Shown here in pieces: positions 23,879-30,187 of a stretch of DNA of 30,187 nucleotides. Source of the stretch: CAYZXU01 sp964482535 (GTDB lineage: Bacteria > Desulfobacterota > Desulfobacteria > Desulfobacterales > BuS5); assembly GCA_964482535.1 (NCBI GenBank), contig CAYZXU010000017.1, positions 1 through 30,187 on the forward strand, in the 5' to 3' direction. Position 1 is the stretch's first letter. Each line of letters opens with the position of its first letter. The notes below the pieces were generated by a model. It saw only the letters and a list, made by a program, of their open reading frames with translations, made no database searches and had not been told where the DNA came from. The translations under genes were made by a program, and so were the position numbers.

Positions 23879-24451
23879 ATGAAAAAACAAAGATGCATCT
23901 GGCCAGGTGATGATCCGGTTTATGTGAAATATCATGACACAGAGTGGGGAGTTCCCGTCCATCATGACAGAAAACTTTTTGAATTTTTTGTGTTAGAGGG
24001 TGCTCAGGCCGGATTGAGCTGGATAACAATTTTAAAAAAACGTCAAAACTATAGAAAACTTTTTGATGATTTTGATTATAGGAAAGTAGCTGAATATGAT
24101 CAGAATAAAATAGATGCCCTTTTATCTGATTCAAGGATCATAAGAAACAGGCTCAAGATAGAATCTGCTGTAAATAATGCAAAGATTTTTCTATCCATAA
24201 GGGAGAAGTATGGGAGCTTTGACAGATATATATGGCAGTTTGTTAACGGAAGACAGATAATAAACAAATGGAAAAATGAAACACAGATTCCTTCATCAAC
24301 AAAAAAATCTGTTGTAATGAGTCGTGAATTAAAAAAATTGGGGTTTAAATTTACAGGCCCGAAAATATGTTATGCATTTATGCAGGCCGTAGGCATGGTG
24401 AATGATCATACCGTTGATTGTTTTCGGTATAAGGAAATTAACAGGTTATAG
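23879..24451 (+). CDS. tag: DNA-3-methyladenine glycosylase I
   Basis: Base-excision repair enzyme that removes 3-methyladenine. At 190 residues it is two longer than the E. coli Tag register: the zinc ligands C6 (RCIW), H19 (YHDTEWG), H177 and C181 (NDHTVDCFRY) correspond to C4, H17, H175 and C179, and the pocket residues E40 and W48 in LEGAQAGLSW correspond to E38 and W46, all shifted by exactly two. All key residues are present. A TTG at 23852 is in frame, but the ATG at 23879 gives the family start; no clear ribosome site precedes it. It lies 60 nt after the aminotransferase; its DNA repair role is unrelated to the flanking sugar genes. Confidence 0.96.
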   Translation: MKKQRCIWPGDDPVYVKYHDTEWGVPVHHDRKLFEFFVLEGAQAGLSWITILKKRQNYRKLFDDFDYRKVAEYDQNKIDALLSDSRIIRNRLKIESAVNNAKIFLSIREKYGSFDRYIWQFVNGRQIINKWKNETQIPSSTKKSVVMSRELKKLGFKFTGPKICYAFMQAVGMVNDHTVDCFRYKEINRL

Positions 24452-24519
24452 TTTCCTGTGTACTTAATTGAAACAAAAATATTTAAGCTTCTTTTCTATT
24501 AATTCAGTGGAGGATAAAG

Positions 24520-25815
24520 ATGATGAAAGCAGGAAACAGCAATAATGTGGGTTTTATTTCTACGCGTCTTGCAGGCACTGACGGCGTTTCTCTTGAAGCT
24601 GCAAAATGGGCTGCCGTTTTTGAAAAAGAAGGGTTTAAGTGTTTCTATTTTGCAGGTGAGCTTGATACCCCAAAGGAGCGCTCATACCTTGTGGAAGAGG
24701 CTCATTTTCATCATCATGATATAGTTGATATCCATAAAAACTGTTTTGGAGCCTTGGTCAGGGGCCGTTTTATTACACAAAAGATTCATGAGATTAAAAA
24801 CAGGATAAAAAATCATCTTTATAAATTTATAGAACAATTTGAAATCAAAATGCTGATACCTGAAAATTGTTTGACAATACCTTTGAATATACCCTTGGGT
24901 CTTGCCATTACAGAAGTTATTTCGGAAATAGGAATACCCACAATAGCTCACCACCATGATTTTTTCTGGGAACGTCAGGTCTTTTTGATAAATGCTGTGT
25001 GGGATTACCTCAATATGGCTTTCCCTCCTCATATTCCCCAGATCCGTCACGTTGTAATCAACTCATCAGGCGATAATCAGTTGAGCCTTAGGACAGGCAT
25101 CTCAGGAGTAATTATACCTAATGTAATGGATTTTGAGAATCCTCCTGACCCTGTTGATGAATATGCATCGGATGTTAGAGAAGCCCTGGGAATCGATGAA
25201 GATGAACTTCTAATCCTTCAGCCCACCAGGGTTGTTAAACGCAAGGGGATTGAGCATGCAATAGAACTGGTGCACAGGCTTGATATGAAGGCCAAACTTG
25301 TGATTTCACATGCTTCAGGCGATGAGGGGTTTGACTATGAAAACAGGGTAAGGGAATATTCAAACCTGATGAAGGTTGATACGATTTTTGTTTCTGACAT
25401 AATCAAGGAGGAAAGAGGCTACACAGAAGACGGCAGAAAAATTTATACTCTGGAAGATATTTATCCCCACGCAGACCTTGTTACATATCCTTCCAACTTT
25501 GAAGGCTTCGGAAATGCTTTTCTTGAAGCAGTATATTATAAAAAACCGATAGTGGTGAATAACTACTCTATTTATTCAACGGATATAAAGCCTAAAGGAT
25601 TTTCGGTTGTTGAAATGGATGGATACGTTTCAAACGAAACCGTCCTGCAGACAAAAGAAGTTTTGCAAGACAAGGAACTTAGAGATAATATGGCTGAACA
25701 TAATTATAAGGTTGCCAGAACATGGTTTTCTTACGGTGTGCTTAAAGGCCAGCTTAAAAATCTCGTGTTCAGTATGCCTGGTTTCAGGACGATTGATACA
25801 GTAAAGCAGCTTTAA
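24520..25815 (+). CDS. Family 4 glycosyltransferase (GT-B fold)
   Basis: A 431-residue GT-B retaining glycosyltransferase. The N-terminal acceptor domain begins NNVGFISTRLAGTDGVSLEAAKWA with a glycine-rich loop; the C-terminal donor domain has ILQPTRVVKRKGIEHAIE (phosphate-contacting RKG) and the E-x7-E element in SNFEGFGNAFLEAVYYKKP. A histidine-rich HHHDFFWERQVF segment lies between. The donor is unknown; GDP-mannose is plausible because a guanylyltransferase gene is close by, and similar proteins have been linked to mannosylglucosylglycerate-type solutes, but I cannot confirm this. A GGAGG ribosome site precedes ATG ATG at 24520. The gap to the PBP gene is 29 nt. Confidence 0.88.
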   Translation: MMKAGNSNNVGFISTRLAGTDGVSLEAAKWAAVFEKEGFKCFYFAGELDTPKERSYLVEEAHFHHHDIVDIHKNCFGALVRGRFITQKIHEIKNRIKNHLYKFIEQFEIKMLIPENCLTIPLNIPLGLAITEVISEIGIPTIAHHHDFFWERQVFLINAVWDYLNMAFPPHIPQIRHVVINSSGDNQLSLRTGISGVIIPNVMDFENPPDPVDEYASDVREALGIDEDELLILQPTRVVKRKGIEHAIELVHRLDMKAKLVISHASGDEGFDYENRVREYSNLMKVDTIFVSDIIKEERGYTEDGRKIYTLEDIYPHADLVTYPSNFEGFGNAFLEAVYYKKPIVVNNYSIYSTDIKPKGFSVVEMDGYVSNETVLQTKEVLQDKELRDNMAEHNYKVARTWFSYGVLKGQLKNLVFSMPGFRTIDTVKQL

Positions 25816-25844
25816 TTCCACAATATTAATTTCAGCATGTTAAA

Positions 25845-27794
25845 ATGACGAAAAAATACATCCCGGGAAAAAAAGCGGGCTTAATACTGTTTTTAATAGT
25901 TGCAGCGCTGTCAGGAGTTGTTGCCGGAGCATTTATGGCATTAACCCATGATCTTCCCGAGATAAGATCCCTTGAAACTTACAGACCTTCCGCAACAACC
26001 CGCATCTATTCATCAGACGGAGTAATTTTGTCTGAGCTATTCATGGAAAAAAGAGACCCTGTGCTGCTAAAAGAGATTCCTGACTATCTGAAGTTGGCGC
26101 TGATAACAACGGAAGACAGAAACTTTTACAAACATTCGGGACTTGATTTTAAAGGTATAGCAAGGGCTGTCATAAAGGATATCAAGGCCGGAGGATTTGT
26201 TGAGGGCGCCAGCACCATAACCCAGCAGCTTGCCAAAACTCTTTTTTTAACATCGGAAAAAACACTTGTCCGCAAGCTGAAAGAGGCTGTTCTGGCTTTC
26301 CAGATTGAACGCAGATATACAAAAGATGAGATACTGGAGTTATATCTTAACGAGGTGTACTTTGGAAGCAGCGCATACGGCGTGGAATCGGCAGCAAGGA
26401 CTTTTTTCGGTAAATCCGTAATTAGGCTTGATCTTTCCGAATGTGCGCTTATTGCTGCAATGCCCAAGGCTCCTTCCCGTTATTCACCCTTAGTTAATAA
26501 AGATCTTGCTGTAAAAAGAAGAAATATTATTTTAAAGCAGATGTTGAAAACAGGCGTGATTACAGATTTCGATTATAAAAAGGCTGTAGATCAGCAGCTT
26601 GATCTGTCCTCACGTGACAAGAGCCGTATTCAGGCTCCATACTTTGTGGAATATGTAAAAAGAGTATTGGAAGAGACTTTGGGGGACGCCGTTCTTTATA
26701 AAGGCGGTCTTGTAATTTATACTACTCTTTCCTGGGAGATGCAAAAGGCGGCTGAGAATGCAGTTGGAAACGGTCTTGGTGCACTTGATAAAAGGATGAA
26801 AAGAAACGGGGTAAAAGATCCAAAACCCCAATCTGCTTTAATTGCGCTTGATGTGGAATCCGGGGGGATACTTGCCATGGTTGGCGGAAGGGATTTTAAC
26901 AAAACCCCTTTTAACAGGGCAGTGTCTGCAAAAAGACAGCCCGGCTCGGCTTTTAAGCCGATTCTTTACGCCTATGCAATTGAAAATGGTTTCAGTCAGA
27001 ATGATATAATTCTGGACTCTCCTGTGGTTTTCAAGGGGGCGGTTAAGGGGATAGACTGGGAACCTGAAAATTTTTCCAGGAGCTATCTTGGAGAAATAAC
27101 TTTAAGAAAGGCATTGACTCTGTCAAAGAATATACCTGCTGTGAGACTGATCGAAATGCTCGGACCATCTTCTGTGGCAGATTTTGCTCATTCCATGGGC
27201 ATTAATTCCAGACTCACCCGGGATTTTTCCTTATCCCTTGGCACATCCGAAGTAACCTTGATGGATTTAACTTCTGCATATGCGGTTTTTCCTGACAAGG
27301 GGTTATGGACTAAACCTTTCTGCGTAACCCAAGTCCTTGATCACAGAGGGAGTGTAATATGGCTGGCAAGACCCCATAGAAAATTTGTAATGTCAAGAGC
27401 AGGAGCTGCCATTGTCACTGATATGCTCCAGGGCGTTATAAAAGAGGGCACCGGAAGGAAAGCGCGTGTGCTTGGAAGACCGGTTGCCGGTAAGACCGGA
27501 ACAACAAACAGTTGCAAAGATGCTTTGTTTATAGGCTTTTCACCGTCAATAGCAGCGGGCGTATGGGTGGGCATGGACAGGCATGTTACAATGGGAAATT
27601 CGGAAACAGGTGCCAGGGCAGCTCTTCCCATATGGATAGAATTTATGCAAAAAACCCGGGTCAGTGGGGATTTTCAATATTTTGATATTCCGGATAATGT
27701 GGTTAAGCAGTTTGTTAATGATACAACAGGGCTTAAAGTACCTGAAAACGCACCAGGTGCTGTGGCCGTCCTTTTAAAAAAGAATTCACATTAG
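25845..27794 (+). CDS. Class A penicillin-binding protein (PBP1A type)
   Basis: Bifunctional murein synthase, 649 residues, with a short cytoplasmic tail, one membrane segment at about residues 11-32, then a periplasmic GT51 glycosyltransferase domain and a transpeptidase domain. GT51: catalytic E90 in TTEDRNFYKHSG and GASTITQQLAK. Transpeptidase: nucleophile S368 in RQPGSAFKP (SxxK), SKN in LTLSKNIPAV, and KTG in VAGKTGTTN. All three penicillin-binding motifs are intact. It is shorter than the roughly 850-residue E. coli PBP1A, lacking a large inserted domain between the two catalytic parts. No good ribosome site precedes the ATG. The stop is 8 nt before the cyclase gene, indicating one transcript. 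Confidence 0.95.
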   Translation: MTKKYIPGKKAGLILFLIVAALSGVVAGAFMALTHDLPEIRSLETYRPSATTRIYSSDGVILSELFMEKRDPVLLKEIPDYLKLALITTEDRNFYKHSGLDFKGIARAVIKDIKAGGFVEGASTITQQLAKTLFLTSEKTLVRKLKEAVLAFQIERRYTKDEILELYLNEVYFGSSAYGVESAARTFFGKSVIRLDLSECALIAAMPKAPSRYSPLVNKDLAVKRRNIILKQMLKTGVITDFDYKKAVDQQLDLSSRDKSRIQAPYFVEYVKRVLEETLGDAVLYKGGLVIYTTLSWEMQKAAENAVGNGLGALDKRMKRNGVKDPKPQSALIALDVESGGILAMVGGRDFNKTPFNRAVSAKRQPGSAFKPILYAYAIENGFSQNDIILDSPVVFKGAVKGIDWEPENFSRSYLGEITLRKALTLSKNIPAVRLIEMLGPSSVADFAHSMGINSRLTRDFSLSLGTSEVTLMDLTSAYAVFPDKGLWTKPFCVTQVLDHRGSVIWLARPHRKFVMSRAGAAIVTDMLQGVIKEGTGRKARVLGRPVAGKTGTTNSCKDALFIGFSPSIAAGVWVGMDRHVTMGNSETGARAALPIWIEFMQKTRVSGDFQYFDIPDNVVKQFVNDTTGLKVPENAPGAVAVLLKKNSH

Positions 27795-27802
27795 GGCATA
27801 AT

Positions 27803-30037
27803 ATGTCCATATTTCAAAAACAGACAACAAAAAATCATTCTTTTAATATAGCGCTTATTATCGTTTTTATCCTGATTCTTTTCTATTTTATAAAGATACC
27901 GTTTTTTGAACTCATGGAATTAAAAACAATAGATTTAAGGTTTTTATCCAGGGGAAGCATAAAAACAGAATCAAAGGTAGTCCTGGCTGTTATAGATGAA
28001 AAGAGTCTTGGCGCGGAAGGGAAATGGATATGGCCAAGGTCAAAAATGGCTGATCTTGTTACAAATCTTTCAGAAGCTGGGGCTAAGGTAATAGCTTTTG
28101 ATATCGGTTTTATTGAACCTGATAATAAGATTTTGATAGAGACAGTCGAAAAAATAGAAAAGGACCTTGAAAATCTTGATTTGCAGAGCAGGCAATATCT
28201 AAAGAAAATTATAGCTTGGGCAGATAATGACAAACTATTGGCAGATGCTGTCAAAAATTCAAAGGCAGATGTGGTGGCAGGATATTTTTTCCAAACAGAC
28301 TCCGAACCTTTTAATCAGCCGGATGCGCAAGAAATGCTTGCCATGCAGGAAAATATTTCCGGCTCCGGATATAAATATGTACATTTTAAATCTGATAAAG
28401 CAAAACATGTAAAATTTATCAAAACAGAGCATGTGCACCCCAATATTTCGATTATTTCAAGGGCAGCAGAAAGATCAGGATATTTCAACATGTTTTCCGA
28501 TCGTGACGGGGTTGTCAGGTGGATGCCCGGGGTGCTTGAGTATAAAGAGATGCTTTATGCACCTTTGTCGATTATGGCTGCCAGCGCTTATTTGAGAAGC
28601 CCACCCTTTGTATCTGTGGCTGATTATGGTGTTGAAAAAATTAAAATCGGCAGTATCGAGATTCCCACGGATGAGCATGGCAGGATCTTTATAAATTACA
28701 GGGGTGGAGAAAAAACATTTAAGCATATCTCTATAACCGATATTTTGAATAAAAAAACTCCAAAAAGTGATTTAAAAGACAAAATAGTAATAGTCGGCGC
28801 AACTGCTACAGGTATTTATGACCTCAGGGTTACGCCTTTTTCAAACGTGTTTCCCGGGGTTGAGATACATGCAAATGTTGTAGATTCTATTTTGGCAGGG
28901 GGGTTTTTGCGCAGGCCTGCATGGGCTGCTCTGTTTGATATAGCTGCCATTATTATGGCAGGGCTTATACTTGGATTTGTAGTTCCCAGGGTGCATGCGC
29001 TTTACAGCGCTGCATTTTTTTTATCTGTTTTTGTCTCTTATATCATCTTCTCCCAGTACCTTTTTTCTATAAAAGGGTTTGTAATTAATATGGTTTATCC
29101 TTTATTTACCCTTATTGCCGCCTACCTGAGTATCATTATATATAAATATTGTGCAGAGACAAAACAGAAGAATTTTATTAAAAACGCTTTTTCAACCTAT
29201 CTTGCACCCGCAGTTGTCAGACAGTTAATTGAGTCCCCTGAAACCCTTATGCTTGGCGGCGAGGAAAGGGAAATTACTGCTTTTTTTTCAGATATTCAGG
29301 GGTTTACAAGCATCTCAGAAAAACTTTCTCCTCAAAGTCTTGTGGAGCTGTTAAATGAATTTTTAACTGAAATGACGGATATAATACTTAAACACCATGG
29401 TACCGTGGATAAATTTGAAGGTGATGCAATTATAGCCTTTTTTGGAGCTCCGAATATTCTTGAAAATCATGCTGCTGCCGCGTGCAAGGCATGTATTGAT
29501 ATGCAAAAAAGACTTTCCGTCCTTAGGGGCATATGGAAAGATCAGGGAAAATCCGAGCTTTTTATGAGAACAGGTCTTTGCACAGGGCAGGCTGTGGTTG
29601 GCAACATGGGCTCAAAGAACCGTATGGATTATACAATGATGGGGGATACTGTTAATACTGCTGCAAGGCTGGAAGGTGTTAACAAGGTTTATGGAACTTA
29701 TAGCCTTATAAGTGAAACGACTTATAAAAAGGCCGGAAGCGGGTTAATGACACGTGAAATAGACACAATAAATGTTGCCGGAAAAAAAGAACCTGTAATA
29801 ATTTACGAACTGCTTGGCTATATAGATAAAGCTGATGACCTGATTAAAAAAACGGCAGACTGTTATAATAAAGGTTTAAATGCATACAGGAACAGAAATT
29901 GGGATAAAGCCGTAGGCAGTTTTGAAAGTATGCCCGGTGATGCTCCAGGCAGAGTAATGTTAAAACGTTGCCATGAATTTAAAAGAAAACCTCCTGGCAA
30001 AGACTGGAACGGGGTATTTGTTATGAATAAAAAGTAA
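27803..30037 (+). CDS. CHASE2-domain adenylate/guanylate cyclase (class III)
   Basis: A 744-residue membrane sensor-cyclase. After one N-terminal membrane helix (about 14-35) comes an extracytoplasmic CHASE2 sensor domain (about 40-365, with the typical TIDLRFLSRG start, WPRSKMADLV and PGVEIHANVVDSIL), then three membrane helices at about 376-395, 399-418 and 425-448, and a cytoplasmic class III cyclase domain at about 485-670. Metal aspartates D497 (FFSDIQGFT) and D541 (KFEGDAI) are present, as are K537 and the YTMMGDTVNTAARLEG segment with a preceding aspartate, the pattern expected for ATP. A C-terminal TPR-like stretch (YNKGLNAYRNRNWDKAVGSFE) follows. AGGG precedes the ATG. It is translationally close to the PBP gene. 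Confidence 0.94.
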   Translation: MSIFQKQTTKNHSFNIALIIVFILILFYFIKIPFFELMELKTIDLRFLSRGSIKTESKVVLAVIDEKSLGAEGKWIWPRSKMADLVTNLSEAGAKVIAFDIGFIEPDNKILIETVEKIEKDLENLDLQSRQYLKKIIAWADNDKLLADAVKNSKADVVAGYFFQTDSEPFNQPDAQEMLAMQENISGSGYKYVHFKSDKAKHVKFIKTEHVHPNISIISRAAERSGYFNMFSDRDGVVRWMPGVLEYKEMLYAPLSIMAASAYLRSPPFVSVADYGVEKIKIGSIEIPTDEHGRIFINYRGGEKTFKHISITDILNKKTPKSDLKDKIVIVGATATGIYDLRVTPFSNVFPGVEIHANVVDSILAGGFLRRPAWAALFDIAAIIMAGLILGFVVPRVHALYSAAFFLSVFVSYIIFSQYLFSIKGFVINMVYPLFTLIAAYLSIIIYKYCAETKQKNFIKNAFSTYLAPAVVRQLIESPETLMLGGEEREITAFFSDIQGFTSISEKLSPQSLVELLNEFLTEMTDIILKHHGTVDKFEGDAIIAFFGAPNILENHAAAACKACIDMQKRLSVLRGIWKDQGKSELFMRTGLCTGQAVVGNMGSKNRMDYTMMGDTVNTAARLEGVNKVYGTYSLISETTYKKAGSGLMTREIDTINVAGKKEPVIIYELLGYIDKADDLIKKTADCYNKGLNAYRNRNWDKAVGSFESMPGDAPGRVMLKRCHEFKRKPPGKDWNGVFVMNKK

Positions 30038-30056
30038 ATACTTGAGTTTTCGGTTT

Positions 30057-30076
30057 TTGATGGTCTCATAAAAAGT
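30057..30076 (+). repeat. Dispersed 20-mer intergenic repeat, copy 4
   Basis: TTGATGGTCTCATAAAAAGT agrees at 16 of 20 positions with the form TTGATGAACTCGTGAAAAGT. It lies 20 nt after the cyclase stop and is followed 20 nt later by the two-hairpin repeat, so the two may be parts of one composite element. Confidence 0.5.
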
Positions 30077-30096
30077 TGAATCTTGGCTATAGCGCT

Positions 30097-30155
30097 GTCA
30101 TTCCCATGAAGATGGTAATCCAGAAAGGGGGTAGTTAAGGGACGGGGTTCGTCCC
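30097..30155 (+). repeat. Two-hairpin intergenic repeat, second copy
   Basis: GTCATTCCC at 30097-30105 and GTAATCCAG at 30115-30123 repeat the left part of the 9085-9132 element in the same internal order. A GC-rich hairpin follows: GGGACG (30139-30144), 5-nt loop, CGTCCC (30150-30155). The first stem is degenerate here. The rest of the spacer to the window end shows no gene. Confidence 0.55.
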
Positions 30156-30187
30156 GATTATGCCTTTTTGATATATTTGGTTGCAAT

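Noticed and set aside
29863..30186. Minus-strand open frame of 107 codons at the window end
   Set aside because: It overlaps the 3' end of the cyclase gene on the other strand and the dispersed repeats, with no recognisable domain; treated as a chance frame through repeat DNA.

Overview
The window is an AT-rich bacterial chromosome segment dominated by housekeeping genes, with one small toxin-antitoxin module and a sugar/glycosyltransferase cluster as accessory content. The overall look (runs of trpS-scpA-scpB, cmk-rpsA-sppA, guaB-dnaE, a CHASE2 adenylate cyclase, frequent A/T homopolymers, TTG starts, and intergenic palindromic repeats) suggests an anaerobic deltaproteobacterium of the Desulfobacterota, probably Desulfobacterales-like. 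That assignment is inference from protein style and gene order; no rRNA or other marker is present. No tRNA, rRNA, CRISPR array, insertion sequence or prophage was recognised, and no gene-free stretch exceeds 300 bases.

Layout. 133-3100: membrane M50 site-2 protease, trpS, and scpA/scpB (overlapping by 4 nt), apparently one operon. 3116-3602: an HU-type DNA-binding protein with its own promoter and a strong terminator. 3616-5092: a family 2 glycosyltransferase followed by a Phd/YefM-YoeB toxin-antitoxin pair whose promoter carries a two-core TGTACA operator. 5116-9054 (minus strand): the giant DEAH helicase HrpA. 9241-10257: a PP-loop tRNA-thiolation-like protein with a CxxC...C cysteine set. 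10442-15311: hisC, cmk, rpsA (six S1 domains), sppA. 15330-15938 (minus): a YciO/TsaC-family protein. 16170-21240: guaB and dnaE. 21243-27794: a GDP-mannose-type nucleotidyltransferase with a degenerate C-terminal cupin, a DegT sugar aminotransferase, DNA-3-methyladenine glycosylase I, a GT4 glycosyltransferase, and a class A penicillin-binding protein. 27803-30037: a CHASE2-adenylate cyclase only 8 nt behind the PBP gene.

How the genes relate. Most are core information processing (tRNA charging and modification, chromosome segregation, replication, translation, CMP and GMP supply). The 21-30 kb part looks like an envelope-related group: nucleotide-sugar synthesis, amino-sugar formation, glycosyl transfer, murein synthesis and a membrane sensor making cAMP. 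Beyond genes, the spacers hold two kinds of dispersed repeats: a 20-mer close to TTGATGAACTCGTGAAAAGT seen four times (two copies inverted around hisC) and a two-hairpin element seen twice. A 15-bp tandem repeat spans the start of the mannose-1-phosphate guanylyltransferase gene and supplies four in-frame start codons. I did not find a clearly new multi-gene system; the repeats, the start-codon repeat, the dead-looking cupin and the PBP-cyclase pair are the points most worth following up.
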